This document shows, one piece after another, positions 1 to 8,659 of a DNA stretch of 64,000 nt. Within the stretch, counting starts at the first letter, position 1; every line of letters starts with the position of its first letter. The notes under the pieces were generated by a model. The model worked only from the letters and a program-made list of their open reading frames with translations. It was not told where the DNA came from and did not search any database. Source of the DNA: an uncultured Acidobacteriota bacterium (GTDB lineage: Bacteria > Acidobacteriota > Terriglobia > Bryobacterales > Bryobacteraceae); contig CADEFM010000013.1 of the NCBI GenBank assembly GCA_902826605.1, positions 1 through 64,000 on the forward strand. The letters run 5' to 3'. The position numbers and the translations under genes are program-made.

Positions 1-75
<75 letters not shown>

Positions 76-106
76 TGAGCAGGTGCCGATGAAAAGGGCT
101 ACCTCA

Positions 107-136
107 CAGATACCGTGTCGCGGGCTGTAAAGTCAA
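107..136 (-). promoter_or_regulatory. Possible promoter of tRNA-Cys
   Basis: On the minus strand TTGACT (136-131), an 18-base spacer and TATCTG (112-107) lie about 31 bases before the tRNA 5' end. The -35 is close to consensus and the -10 is weak. The position fits, but this is only a motif match. Confidence 0.4.
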
Positions 137-147
137 CTTCGGCCGGG

Positions 148-660
148 TTACTTCGCGAATCCAGTGGGAGGACCGCCCCCAAATGGGCCGCGGCGTCCCG
201 GTCCAAAGCGTCCTTCGCCCCGCCGAGGCTGGCGGCGCTGCAGCTCTTGCCACTGCTCGGCCGTGAGAATGGTCCGAAGTTTCAGACTCATGAGCGAGAA
301 GGTGCGCGTCAGATCGCCGCGCGCCGAGGAAAGACGGTCAATAGCGTCGCTCGCTTTACGCTGGTCCACGGGATTTTCGGAGAAGGCGCTTTCCACGTCC
401 GCATCCGCCTTTTGCATCGCGGAACGCAGGTCGACGATCTTGTCGCGATACTCGCGCACTGCGGCGCGGATGTCGCTCTGCTGGGAGTCGGTGAGGTTCA
501 GATCCTGCACTAGCCGGCTGTTCCACCACGGCCGTTCCCACCAGGGGCCACCGCCAGGGCCAACAGGGCCGGCTCCGGGACCGCCCCCCGGACCTTGGGC
601 CAGACACAGAGCGGGCGCCACTGCACCGATCAACACGGCCATGAACACCCGTCTCAGCAT
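148..660 (-). CDS. Secreted LTxxQ-motif (Spy/CpxP-like) protein
   Basis: A 170-residue exported protein. A signal peptide (about residues 1-21, cut near ALCLAQ) precedes a Gly/Pro-rich stretch, then a helical core carrying two LTxxQ-type motifs (LTDSQQ near 56 and LTAEQW near 130), the hallmark of the Spy/CpxP/CnrX-like periplasmic helical-hairpin family, and a Gly/Arg/Pro-rich tail. The ATG at 660 is preferred over an upstream in-frame start because it overlaps the anti-sigma stop as ATGA and begins a clean signal peptide. It is third in the sigma / anti-sigma operon, which suggests a periplasmic stress or metal sensor or chaperone for that circuit. The family call rests on motifs and helical character; the role is inferred. 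Confidence 0.75.
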   Translation of the reverse strand: MLRRVFMAVLIGAVAPALCLAQGPGGGPGAGPVGPGGGPWWERPWWNSRLVQDLNLTDSQQSDIRAAVREYRDKIVDLRSAMQKADADVESAFSENPVDQRKASDAIDRLSSARGDLTRTFSLMSLKLRTILTAEQWQELQRRQPRRGEGRFGPGRRGPFGGGPPTGFAK

Positions 661-1103
661 CAGTTTTCTTCCTCGAATAACGCATGAATCGGGGCCGCCG
701 CCGCCGGTTCGAACGACTGCTCCAGCGAATAGATTTCGGACACGTCGGCGAACAACTGGGCGTCGCTCAGTTCGGTAGTTGCAGCAGGCGGCGCGGTGGG
801 CTGTTGAGCCCGGAACCAGAACACACCGAGCGTCAGCAAGCACGCAATCGCCAATGCCTGCGCCCAGCGCGGCGCCCACACGCTGGCTTCGGGCGCGCTC
901 AAACGCGCATAAATTTCGCGGCGTTGCGCCGCCAGCAAGTCATTCGAAACATCCGGCGATTCCGCGAATCTTGCGCGCTGTTGCTTCATCTCCGCCCACT
1001 GCGCCGCGCAGTAAGGGCATTCCTCGATCTCCGTGCCGATTTCCGTCAACCCGTATAGGGCGTCGAGCAGAACGTCTTGACTTACATGTTCATGTCCGCT
1101 CAT
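660..1103 (-). CDS. Membrane anti-sigma factor, degenerate zinc-finger type
   Basis: A 147-residue protein with a cytoplasmic N-terminal part carrying CPYC (C29-x2-C32), one transmembrane helix (about 80-98, WAQALAIACLLTLGVFWF) and a C-terminal periplasmic tail rich in Ala and Glu. This is the layout of zf-HC2 anti-sigma factors, although the usual His three residues before the CxxC is missing, so zinc binding may be lost or altered. It overlaps both the upstream sigma gene and the downstream LTxxQ gene by ATGA, so the three should be translationally coupled. By family knowledge it should hold the ECF sigma factor at the membrane until an envelope signal arrives. Confidence 0.75.
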   Translation of the reverse strand: MSGHEHVSQDVLLDALYGLTEIGTEIEECPYCAAQWAEMKQQRARFAESPDVSNDLLAAQRREIYARLSAPEASVWAPRWAQALAIACLLTLGVFWFRAQQPTAPPAATTELSDAQLFADVSEIYSLEQSFEPAAAAPIHALFEEEN

Positions 1104-1717
1104 GACTGCTGCCTTTCCCCTGCCAGGTTCTTGCCATACAAATCCTTGAGTTCCTCGCGCAACTTGCCGATCGCGCGGAACATATGCGCCTTGACCGTTC
1201 CTACGTCCAAGCCCAGAACCTGGCCGATTTCCTCCAGGCTCATTTCATCATAATGCCGCAACGTAAACACCGCCCGTTGACGGGGCGACAGGCGGCCGAG
1301 GGCCGCACTTAAACGCGCTCCGATTTCACCGGCGAGCACCTGCTCTTCCGCCTCCGGCCGAGGAGAAGCCGTTTTTGCCAGGATGTGGATTTCGTCCTCT
1401 GGAGCCGGCCTGCGCCGCCAGATGCGCCACTTTTTCGAGCGGAGCCGGTCCATGCAGGTATTCACCGCAATCCGTGACAACCACCGCCCCGGATCGCCGA
1501 TCACCGCGGCGTCCTGCCGTTGCAAGGCACGGTAAGCCTTTAAAAACACGTCCTGTACGGCTGATCCGGCATCGTCCGGGTCCTGCAGCATGCGCTGGCA
1601 CAGCACATAGATCCGCCGTTGTTCGGAGGTCATCCATGCGCCGAAGTCCCGCATAACGCTGTCCGCGTGCACGCCGGTCTCTGCTGGCACAATCACCAGA
1701 GGCATCAGCCTCGTCAT
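1100..1717 (-). CDS. ECF-type RNA polymerase sigma factor
   Basis: A 205-residue sigma-70 family protein. Region 2 spans about residues 25-95 (core DPDDAGSAVQDVFLKAYRAL, then WLSRIAVNTCMDRLR) and region 4 about 135-185 (LSPRQRAVFTLRHYDEMS, then an HTH ending VKAHMFRAIGKLRE). There is no region 1.1 or 3, as in ECF factors. First gene of a three-gene operon with a membrane anti-sigma factor and a periplasmic LTxxQ protein, so its activity probably follows an envelope signal. The first ATG is used; an ATG four codons on is also possible. Confidence 0.93.
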   Translation of the reverse strand: MTRLMPLVIVPAETGVHADSVMRDFGAWMTSEQRRIYVLCQRMLQDPDDAGSAVQDVFLKAYRALQRQDAAVIGDPGRWLSRIAVNTCMDRLRSKKWRIWRRRPAPEDEIHILAKTASPRPEAEEQVLAGEIGARLSAALGRLSPRQRAVFTLRHYDEMSLEEIGQVLGLDVGTVKAHMFRAIGKLREELKDLYGKNLAGERQQS

Positions 1718-1811
1718 ATCATTCTAGACGAGCCAGCCGTACCAGGGTTTACACGGTAAGATATTGAAAATACTAAATTTGAAACTGCTGCCACTGCCGG
1801 TTGGAGGGGGG

Positions 1812-2702
1812 TTAGTGCAACTCCTCCACGGGCACATCAAAGTGCGCCGTATTAATTACGCCTTTGCGCTGGAATTGTACCCATACGCGATACACACGTG
1901 TGCGGGGAAAGATCATATTGAACTGAATTTGCGGGCCGCCGTCAGCTAGAAAGGGATGCGAGTGAATCAGATCGACTAAATCGTCGCTCGCGGTCAAGGC
2001 ATGGCCCCATGCACCCAGCAGTTTTTCGAGGCCCTCGGCAGGTGTGACTTTGAAGAACATCATCGTCTTGGTGTGCGCGATGGGCTGAGGCGGATCGGTG
2101 ACCAGCTCGACGTGCATATTCTCTGTGTCTTTCGGAGAATAGTCCTTTTCGAGCTTGACCGGATCGGGCGCTTTACCCGGTACGAACACCGTTTTCGCGA
2201 TCAACTGCGGCGTCGACCCATCCGGATAAAAATCGCCCAGGATTCGAAACATCCCCGGCTGAGGGAACGAGTACTCGTAGCGGAACGTGCCGTCGGGCTG
2301 TTGCACCGGGTGGTTGTGCAGAAAGACCTTCAGATCTTGGCTGACCACGAACATGTGGAACAGCTTTTCATGCACGATCTGAAATTTTGAAACCGGCATG
2401 CTCTTCCATGGATCGCGCACGGTAAAATCGAGTGCCGCGGGCTGCAAAGGCTTAGGTGCGGCGGGCGTCACTTTCAAGTCCATGGTGTATTCGGCCACTT
2501 CGGGAATACCCGAAACCAGCTTCATCCCGCAGCGTGGACAGGTGCCTGGATCGTGGCCGCGCACGTCTGGGTCCATGGGGCAGACGTAGACATCGTCCGT
2601 AGGCGGTGCGGATGGGAAATTCGCTGGATTCTGGCCTAGAAATACGCTTGCTAGTGTGATGAGGAGAACGCCGACAAGGAGAAAACGAAACTGTGCAGGC
2701 AT
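1812..2702 (-). CDS. Secreted protein with N-terminal heavy-metal-binding domain
   Basis: About 296 residues with a hydrophobic signal sequence (FRFLLVGVLLITLASVFLGQ). Just after it is a short Cys-rich module, VYVCPMDPDVRGHDPGTCPRC, with spacing typical of the heavy-metal-binding domain (HMBD) seen at the N-termini of Cu/Ag efflux proteins. The remaining ~220 residues look like beta-sandwich repeats with several His (LHNHP, LIHSHPF) and match no family I can name. The ATG at 2702 is chosen over an upstream GTG because GGTGGG precedes it. It lies upstream of the sigma operon in the same direction, which loosely suggests a metal-responsive neighbourhood. Confidence 0.7.
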   Translation of the reverse strand: MPAQFRFLLVGVLLITLASVFLGQNPANFPSAPPTDDVYVCPMDPDVRGHDPGTCPRCGMKLVSGIPEVAEYTMDLKVTPAAPKPLQPAALDFTVRDPWKSMPVSKFQIVHEKLFHMFVVSQDLKVFLHNHPVQQPDGTFRYEYSFPQPGMFRILGDFYPDGSTPQLIAKTVFVPGKAPDPVKLEKDYSPKDTENMHVELVTDPPQPIAHTKTMMFFKVTPAEGLEKLLGAWGHALTASDDLVDLIHSHPFLADGGPQIQFNMIFPRTRVYRVWVQFQRKGVINTAHFDVPVEELH

Positions 2703-2813
2703 GGGAAACCCACCCACCAGCAGTATACTAAAGGCAATACGAAGATGCGCAAAACCTGCCTGACGACAACTGCCGCTTCGGTTGCCGGTCAGTGGCCGGT
2801 CGTAGAACGTTCC

Positions 2814-3050
2814 TTATTCGCGCGAGGTCTCGGGGCGCAGCGTTTTTAGCAGGTCCGCCGCGTATGCGTCGTCGCCCCTAGATTCGTTCGCACTCCGTGG
2901 CGCCGCCGCGAAAGTATGCCCCCGCTTGAGCAATTCCTTGATCTCCGCGAGGTCACTCGCCACCCCAAATAGTTTGTACACTGCGATGAGAATCATCCCA
3001 TAGCAGCCTATATTTATGGTTTCACGAACAAAAGTCCCGAAGAGTTCCAT
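2814..3050 (-). CDS. Small single-pass membrane protein, unknown
   Basis: A 78-residue protein of no family I recognise. The N-terminal third holds one hydrophobic helix (INIGCYGMILIAVYKLFGV); the rest is charged and probably cytoplasmic (LAEIKELLKRGH...). A good Shine-Dalgarno (GGGAGG) sits just before the ATG, and it lies 60 bases downstream of glnA in the same direction, which supports it being a real gene. Its function is unknown; a membrane-anchored accessory peptide is only a guess. Confidence 0.6.
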   Translation of the reverse strand: MELFGTFVRETINIGCYGMILIAVYKLFGVASDLAEIKELLKRGHTFAAAPRSANESRGDDAYAADLLKTLRPETSRE

Positions 3051-3110
3051 GGAGACGTCCTCCCTGGAGATAATCGTCGGGACCTTGTTCGATCTTTAAT
3101 TCTTCGGTTT

Positions 3111-4544
3111 CTAGAACTGATTCCAGAGGTACTGGTTGTAAACCTCATGGTGGAACTGGACTTCCTGCGGCTTCACGATGGTGCCCAAGAGCCGGGGGCA
3201 GCGGTCCGCGGATGCCTTCTTCAACTCGGCATAACGAGCCTTCACGTCCGAGCCGAGAATTTTCGTCGTCCAGTCGGACTTATTGAAATTTTCCAGCGCG
3301 TCATAAATATTGTCCGGCAGGTAGCGCTTGGCCGTGCGAAGATCCTTGATCTTGGAGATGGGTCCATCGATTCCAGTCTTGAAAATCGAATACATCACCA
3401 TGTAAGGGTTGGCGTCCGGACCCACCGAGCGCACTTCCACGCGGATACTGCGGTGGTTGCCGATGGGGATCCGCACCATGGAGCCGCGATCCACCGCCGA
3501 TGCGATGATCTGATTGGGCGCTTCGAAGTGCGGATCCAGACGGCGGTAGGCGTTGACGCTGGCGTTTAACATCAGGCAAATGTCATTGCCGGCAGTCAGG
3601 ATGCGATCTGTGAAATCCCACCCGAGTTTGCTGAGTTTTTCCTGACCCTTCGGATCCCAGAACTGGTTGGCGCCATCTTTGCTGATAGACACATTGGTAT
3701 GCATGCCGCTGCCGTTTACGCCGACCACCGGTTTGGGCAGGAAGCTGGCGGTCAGGCCCATCTTATTGGCTACCTGGCGGCAGATGAACTTATAGAGCTG
3801 GATGTGATCGGCCGCCGCTACCACTTCGGCATAGCTGTAGTTGATTTCGAACTGCGACGGCGCTACTTCCGGGTGATCCTTTTCGTTCTGAAAACCCATG
3901 GCGCGCTGAACTTCGGCGACGCGATCAATGAAGGTCCGCAAGGGGTCACCGGGAAGAGAATGGTAATAACCGCCCGAGTTGACGTATTCAAATTTGCCCG
4001 TGGAATTGTAGGAACGCTCGGCTTCGGAGCCCGCGAACAGGAAACCCTCGATTTCATTGGCCGCGTTCAGCGTGTAGCCGTTCTTTTTGAATTGCTGATT
4101 CGCGAAAGACTTTAAGACGCCCCGCAGATCGGCTGCATAAGGACTGCCGTCTTTGTCGATGACTTCGCCAAACACCAGCACTTTACCTGCGCCAAAGTAA
4201 TCGGAAGGGGCCCAATAAAACGCGGCCCAGTCGATCCCCAACCGCAAATCGCTCTCCTTCTGTGCCGTGAATCCGCGGATGGAGGACCCGTCAAACGTGA
4301 GGTTATCCCAACTTCCGATCAGGAATTTTTTGTCGTAATCGAGCATGTGCAGGCGGCCTTCCAGGTCGCTGAACATGACCGTGACCGCCTTGATGCGCTT
4401 TTCTTCGGTCAAATATTTGAGGCGCTCTTCGCGAATCTGCTCGATGGGAACGCGGCTCAAGCGCTGCGCTTTGGCTTTCAGATTCAATTCTTCGAGCTCG
4501 ATATAAGAGAGCTCCAGAAAATCGTGCAAGTTATTGTTGCTCAT
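3111..4544 (-). CDS. glnA: Glutamine synthetase, GSI-alpha type
   Basis: A 477-residue glutamine synthetase, making glutamine from glutamate, ammonia and ATP in the cytoplasm. Beta-grasp motif FDGSSIRGF, catalytic NEIEGFLF, NGSGMHTNVS and RVEVRSVGPDANPY are present. The Asn after GMHT and the RVEVRSV..ANPY form match GSI-alpha enzymes (Bacillus type) rather than the MHxHxS and adenylylated NLYDLPPE form of GSI-beta, and I see no adenylylation-site Tyr motif. Regulation is therefore probably by feedback or a repressor. The ATG at 4544 (MSNNNLHDF) is used: AAGGAG lies six bases upstream, while the longer frame has no signal. Confidence 0.95.
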   Translation of the reverse strand: MSNNNLHDFLELSYIELEELNLKAKAQRLSRVPIEQIREERLKYLTEEKRIKAVTVMFSDLEGRLHMLDYDKKFLIGSWDNLTFDGSSIRGFTAQKESDLRLGIDWAAFYWAPSDYFGAGKVLVFGEVIDKDGSPYAADLRGVLKSFANQQFKKNGYTLNAANEIEGFLFAGSEAERSYNSTGKFEYVNSGGYYHSLPGDPLRTFIDRVAEVQRAMGFQNEKDHPEVAPSQFEINYSYAEVVAAADHIQLYKFICRQVANKMGLTASFLPKPVVGVNGSGMHTNVSISKDGANQFWDPKGQEKLSKLGWDFTDRILTAGNDICLMLNASVNAYRRLDPHFEAPNQIIASAVDRGSMVRIPIGNHRSIRVEVRSVGPDANPYMVMYSIFKTGIDGPISKIKDLRTAKRYLPDNIYDALENFNKSDWTTKILGSDVKARYAELKKASADRCPRLLGTIVKPQEVQFHHEVYNQYLWNQF

Positions 4545-4578
4545 TCTTCTCCTTCGAAGGGTTGGGCCGTCACTCCGC

Positions 4579-4607
4579 CTAAAATTGGGGATAAGGTCCA
4601 TTGTCAA
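4579..4607 (-). promoter_or_regulatory. Possible glnA promoter
   Basis: On the minus strand a perfect TTGACA (4607-4602) is followed after 17 bases by TTTTAG (4584-4579), placing transcription start about 28 bases before the glnA ATG. The -35 is strong; the -10 matches at only three positions, so an activator may be needed. Confidence 0.4.
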
Positions 4608-4779
4608 CGAGAGCACGGGGGTTTGGCAACGGCTTGGTCCATAGATTGTGTTTATGGGTTCAATTAGTTGTTCCGGTGCGTTGCCGCTGTCTGGGCTTCC
4701 CCTGCATTCCCAAACGCTATATACTTGCGAACCTGGGCAAAGGGTCTTTTGCCCCTAATCTTGCAAGAAGGGGATCAGC

Positions 4780-5352
4780 ATGAAAAAGAAAATGATGGTG
4801 ATGGGGGGCGCGCTTCTAATGAGCGCCATGTTGGTGCAACTTGCGGTCGCCGAGCGGGGTTCTACCGTTATGCGCGCGCGACTGAGTGGATTCCAGGAGG
4901 CTCCGGCTGTTTCGACCGAGGCCACTGGTAATTTTTGGATGAAAATCGATCGGGACGATACAGAATTCGAGTATGAACTTTCATACTCCGATTTGGAAGG
5001 AACCGTGACACAGGCACACATTCACTTGGGCCAGCCCGGCGTTTCCGGCGGCATCATGATCTGGCTGTGCGGCACCTCCACCAACCCCGGTCCCGCCGGC
5101 ACGCCGGTTTGCCCCGCTTCAGGGGGCAGCCCGGTGTCAGTGAGTGGAACCGTGACGGCAGCGAATGTCGTTGGTCCAGCCGGGCAGGGAATCGCAGCGG
5201 GCGAATTCGCCGAAGCGCTACATGCGGCGCGCCGCGGATTTGGTTACGCCAACGTGCATAGCTCGAAGGTCGGCACTGGCGAGATTCGCGGCCAGATCCA
5301 CCAGACCGACGATCTGGATCGCGGCCGTGGCCGCAGCGGCTGGAGGAAGTAA
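4780..5352 (+). CDS. Secreted CHRD-domain protein
   Basis: A 190-residue exported protein: signal peptide 1-24 (ending QLAVA), then one CHRD domain (about 28-172). Landmarks are RARLSGFQEAPAVSTEATG at the start, the His pair in QAHIHLGQPGVSG, and the closing YANVHSSKVGTGEIRGQI. CHRD was first described in chordin and is common in bacterial secreted proteins, where its function is unsettled. The C-terminal tail is Arg/Asp-rich. An AAGAAGGGG ribosome-binding site precedes the ATG. It is divergent from glnA with about 235 bases between. Confidence 0.88.
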   Translation: MKKKMMVMGGALLMSAMLVQLAVAERGSTVMRARLSGFQEAPAVSTEATGNFWMKIDRDDTEFEYELSYSDLEGTVTQAHIHLGQPGVSGGIMIWLCGTSTNPGPAGTPVCPASGGSPVSVSGTVTAANVVGPAGQGIAAGEFAEALHAARRGFGYANVHSSKVGTGEIRGQIHQTDDLDRGRGRSGWRK

Positions 5353-5360
5353 CGTGGGAA

Positions 5361-5393
5361 GGGCGGCTGCGGGGAAAACGTCCGCCCCGCCCC
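5361..5393 (+). terminator. GC-rich stem-loop after the CHRD gene
   Basis: GCGGGG (5369-5374) can pair with CCCCGC (5385-5390), with alternative pairing of GGGCGG (5361-5366) to the CCGCCC copies. It starts nine bases after the CHRD stop. There is no T-run, so it may be a weak or Rho-assisted terminator or just an RNA stabilising hairpin. Confidence 0.3.
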
Positions 5394-5463
5394 TCATCAA
5401 GATTCCCAAAAACGTGCGGATCAACTTTCGGCCGTGCTATTCTGGATTCGCTGACGCAATTGC

Positions 5464-5542
<79 letters not shown>

Positions 5543-5758
5543 TCTAACCCTTAGTTTGCTAGCAGATATGGGTGCCTTCCTGCAAACATTTGCTAACACC
5601 CTGGGGATGTCGACCATTGCGTCGCTCTGCGGCTGCCCGTTTGACCGCTGGCAACGTGAGAGTAGCTTAGCAGCGTGACGTTCTGATCCGCATGTCCCCA
5701 ACTGACTCACCACCCTGGGGTCCGTGATAAGATTATGTGGCCCAGAAAGGGGCCTTCC

Positions 5759-6142
5759 ATGAAGCGACTAATCCTAGGAACTCTGCTCTTGACCTTTGCG
5801 AGCCCCGGATTCGCCAAGACCCACAAGGATATGTTCGAGGTACCTTGTGAGAAGCTATGGGCCGCATTTAAGGATACACTTCGGAACTCAGGCAAGTACG
5901 GCATCATCGGCATTGACAACAGCGAAATGACGGCATCGTACAACATCGGCGGCTTCTTGACCGGAAAACGCATTAACTCCGTCGTACTGAATGCCAAAGG
6001 GAATAGCTGCGAAATGCAGACCCAAACATCCTTCAGTGGGTTAATCAATCACGACTATGACGATATGAAGAAGCGAGTACAGCAATCACTCGATAACCTC
6101 AAATCATCCCCACCGGAAACGGCGGCGACTCCGGGAAAGTAG
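5759..6142 (+). CDS. Small secreted protein, unknown, within tRNA-Asp att scar
   Basis: A 127-residue protein with a clear signal peptide (MKRLILGTLLLTFASPGFA). The mature part has two Cys and reads as a small alpha/beta fold (FEVPCEKLWAAFKDTL ... MTASYNIGGFLTGKRINSVVLN), somewhat like short lipoprotein-type domains, with a Pro/Thr-rich tail. I do not recognise the family. The ATG at 5759 is preferred to one at 5735 because it starts the signal peptide. It is the only gene between tRNA-Asp and the second copy of the tRNA 3' end, so it may be cargo of a former integrative element; its bases look less GC-rich than the flanks. Confidence 0.65.
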   Translation: MKRLILGTLLLTFASPGFAKTHKDMFEVPCEKLWAAFKDTLRNSGKYGIIGIDNSEMTASYNIGGFLTGKRINSVVLNAKGNSCEMQTQTSFSGLINHDYDDMKKRVQQSLDNLKSSPPETAATPGK

Positions 6143-6144
6143 CA

Positions 6145-6174
6145 GCGGTTTCGAACCCCGTCATCCCCGCCATT
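6145..6174 (+). repeat. att-like repeat, copy 2 (tRNA-Asp 3' fragment)
   Basis: Direct copy of 5513-5542 with two mismatches, beginning two bases after the stop codon of the small secreted protein gene. No tRNA body precedes it, so it is a fragment and not a second tRNA. Read as the distal attachment site of a tRNA-targeted insertion. Confidence 0.75.
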
Positions 6175-6393
6175 CTTTCACTTCTTCGCGGCGGGTCCGA
6201 ATTGGCGGACTTGATGATCTCCCGATCCCTCTGCATGATCGGCAACATACGGGAATAGTCAGTACGTACCCATTAGCCGGTGATATTCGTGCGCCCGAAC
6301 ACCTGCAGCGCGCTCAAGGCTGAAGCCCATCTAGTACAATGGATTTCCTGCCGACCATTAGTCGCGCATCAAACCCCGGACAGATCGACACCC

Positions 6394-7758
6394 ATGCCTA
6401 TCGCTAGCATTAACCCAACCACGGGTGAGGTAATAAAAACCTTCGACGCGCTTACGGCGGCGCAGGTTGAAATGAAGCTGCAACTCGCGGTCCGAGCGTT
6501 CGCCGCCTTCCGCAAACTGTCATACAACGAACGCGCCCAAATGATGACCCGTGCCGCTGACATTCTGGAAGCGGAAAAGGACGAGCTCGCGGCATTGGCG
6601 ACGCTCGAAATGGGCAAGACGCTGGACGCTGCCAAGGCCGAAGTGTTGAAGTCCGCAATTGGTTGCCGCTACTACGCTGACAATACTCAAAAGTTTCTGG
6701 CCGACGAAGAGGTTTTCACCGGTGCCAAGCGCAGTTACATCCATTACCAGCCGCTCGGCGTGATATTGGCGGTAATGCCGTGGAATTTCCCGTTCTGGCA
6801 GGTGTTCCGGTTTATCGCCCCGGGGCTGATGGCGGGAAATGTGGGTCTGCTGAAGCACGCCTCGAATGTGCCCCAATGCGCACTCAAAATCGAGGAAATC
6901 ATGCTGCGCGCCGGTTTTCCCGTAGGTGCGTTTCAAACCCTGCTAATTGGAGCTTCGCAAGTGGATGGGCTGATCAATGACCCCCGCTTGGCTGCTGCGA
7001 CCCTCACGGGGAGCGAAGGAGCGGGCGTACAAGTGGGCGTGTCGGCGGCGCGCAATATTAAAAAAGTAGTACTGGAATTGGGAGGCAGCGATCCATTCAT
7101 CGTTATGCCGAGCGCGAATCTGGATGAGGCGGTAGCCTGGGCCGTGAAATCCCGCATCGTGAATAACGGCCAATCTTGCGTAGCGGCCAAACGGTTTATC
7201 CTGGCTGAATCCATTGCGGACCAGTTCGAGAAAGAGTTCGTGGAGAAGATGGCCACACTTAAGGTGGGCGATCCTATGGATGCGTCGACCGACGTCGGGC
7301 CGCTTGCCACCGCCGATGCAGTCACCACTCTGCAGGCCGATATCGATTCGAGCGTGGCGGCTGGCGCCAAGGTCCTGACCGGCGGTAAACCAGTGGGAAG
7401 CAGGGGCAATTTCTATCCGCCCACGGTGTTGACGGACATCCCCAAGAATTCGCCCGCCTATCGTGAAGAATTTTTCGGTCCGGTGGCGCTGCTCTTCCGC
7501 GTCAAAACTGTGGAAGAAGCTATTCATCTCGCCAACGACACCCGCTTTGGATTGGGTGCGAGCATATGGACCAACGATCCGGCCGAGCGCGATACGTTAG
7601 TGCATGAACTGGAAGCGGGAATGGTCTTTGTCAATAAAATGGTCGCCTCCGACGTGCGCATACCTTTTGGCGGGGTGAAGGCATCGGGGCACGGACGAGA
7701 ATTGGGGATAAACGGGGTGCGGGAGTTTACGAACATCAAGACGGTGTGGGAAGAGTAG
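6394..7758 (+). CDS. NAD(P)-dependent aldehyde dehydrogenase, succinate-semialdehyde dehydrogenase-like
   Basis: A 454-residue ALDH-superfamily enzyme. Visible landmarks are INPTTGEVI at the N-terminus, VMPWNFPFWQVFRFIAP in the cofactor domain, catalytic Glu228 in VLELGGSDPF, nucleophile Cys262 in NNGQSCVAAKRF, and EEFFGPVA. The short form starting with INPTTGE and the PFWQ motif resemble the Sad/YneI succinate-semialdehyde dehydrogenase branch; the true substrate may be another semialdehyde. The ATG at 6394 is used because the 38-residue upstream extension has no family counterpart. First gene of a six-gene operon; the next gene begins 6 bases after its stop. Confidence 0.88.
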   Translation: MPIASINPTTGEVIKTFDALTAAQVEMKLQLAVRAFAAFRKLSYNERAQMMTRAADILEAEKDELAALATLEMGKTLDAAKAEVLKSAIGCRYYADNTQKFLADEEVFTGAKRSYIHYQPLGVILAVMPWNFPFWQVFRFIAPGLMAGNVGLLKHASNVPQCALKIEEIMLRAGFPVGAFQTLLIGASQVDGLINDPRLAAATLTGSEGAGVQVGVSAARNIKKVVLELGGSDPFIVMPSANLDEAVAWAVKSRIVNNGQSCVAAKRFILAESIADQFEKEFVEKMATLKVGDPMDASTDVGPLATADAVTTLQADIDSSVAAGAKVLTGGKPVGSRGNFYPPTVLTDIPKNSPAYREEFFGPVALLFRVKTVEEAIHLANDTRFGLGASIWTNDPAERDTLVHELEAGMVFVNKMVASDVRIPFGGVKASGHGRELGINGVREFTNIKTVWEE

Positions 7759-7764
7759 GGACAA

Positions 7765-8643
7765 ATGGCGAAAGTCGGTTATGTCGGCCTGGGTGTGATG
7801 GGCGGCAACATGGCGGAGCGTCTGCTCGCGGCGGGCCATTCCGTGACGGGCTTCAATCGCACGAAATCGAAAGCGCATTGGCTGATCGCCAAGGGCATGC
7901 AGTGGGCCGATTCCCCGAGCGATGTTGCGGAGGCGTCCGACTTCACGATTTCCATGGTGACGAATTCAGCCGCGCTCAACGAGATCGCCGAAGGCGCAAA
8001 CGGCGTGATCGCAGGAATGAAGGCGGGAAAAATCTGGATCGACATGAGCACGGTAGCTCCGGCGGTGAGCCGCGGCATCGCTGAAAAAGTTCGGGCGAAA
8101 GGCGCGGACATGGTGGATGCCCCGGTATCCGGAAGCGTGATCACGCTGACGCAGGGTAAGCTTTCGGTCATGGTGGGCGGCCGGGCGGAGACGTTTGAAG
8201 AAGTGAAACCCCTGCTGCTCGATATAGGCCCGAAAGTGACGCACGTAGGCGCCAATGGACTGGCGCTCGTGATGAAGATCGCCAGTAACTTGAGCCTCGC
8301 TGTGCAGATGCTGGCCTTTTCCGAAGGCGTGCTGCTGGCGGAAAAGAGCGGTATTTCACGGGCGGTAGCGGTGGATGTGTTAACGAACAGCGTGATCGGC
8401 TCGCCGATGGTGCAGTATCGCGGACCGATGGTGCTGAAGATGCCGGATGAGGCGTGGTTCAACGTCAACATGATGCAGAAGGACATACTGCTGGCGCTGG
8501 AACTCGGCCGCCAGTTGGACGTTCCGATGCCCACGACGGCGGTGACGAATGAATTTCTGACGGCGGCGCGCGGCATGGGCTTGCAGGAACAGGATTTTGC
8601 GATTCTGTTTGAAGTGCTGGCCCGCATGTCGGGCATGAAGTAG
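7765..8643 (+). CDS. 3-hydroxyisobutyrate dehydrogenase-family oxidoreductase
   Basis: A 292-residue beta-hydroxyacid dehydrogenase. The N-terminal Rossmann motif GLGVMGGNMAERLLAAGH followed by FNRTKSK suggests an Arg-bearing loop that would favour NADP. The substrate loop DAPVSGSVITLTQGKLSVMV and the catalytic-lysine segment GLALVMKIASNLSLA are present. Family members oxidise 3-hydroxyisobutyrate, tartronate semialdehyde, gamma-hydroxybutyrate or related acids; the sequence alone does not choose. Paired with the upstream aldehyde dehydrogenase, it could convert between a hydroxy acid and a semialdehyde that the dehydrogenase then oxidises. Confidence 0.87.
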   Translation: MAKVGYVGLGVMGGNMAERLLAAGHSVTGFNRTKSKAHWLIAKGMQWADSPSDVAEASDFTISMVTNSAALNEIAEGANGVIAGMKAGKIWIDMSTVAPAVSRGIAEKVRAKGADMVDAPVSGSVITLTQGKLSVMVGGRAETFEEVKPLLLDIGPKVTHVGANGLALVMKIASNLSLAVQMLAFSEGVLLAEKSGISRAVAVDVLTNSVIGSPMVQYRGPMVLKMPDEAWFNVNMMQKDILLALELGRQLDVPMPTTAVTNEFLTAARGMGLQEQDFAILFEVLARMSGMK

Positions 8644-8659
8644 AACGGGAGATTTGCCA

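Noticed and set aside
3111-4544. Loss of the second His in the GMHxH motif of glutamine synthetase as a defect
   Set aside because: Asn at that place is normal in GSI-alpha enzymes such as that of Bacillus; other active-site motifs are intact.
6145-6174. A second tRNA-Asp gene
   Set aside because: Only the 3' third is present; the preceding bases are the end of a protein gene.
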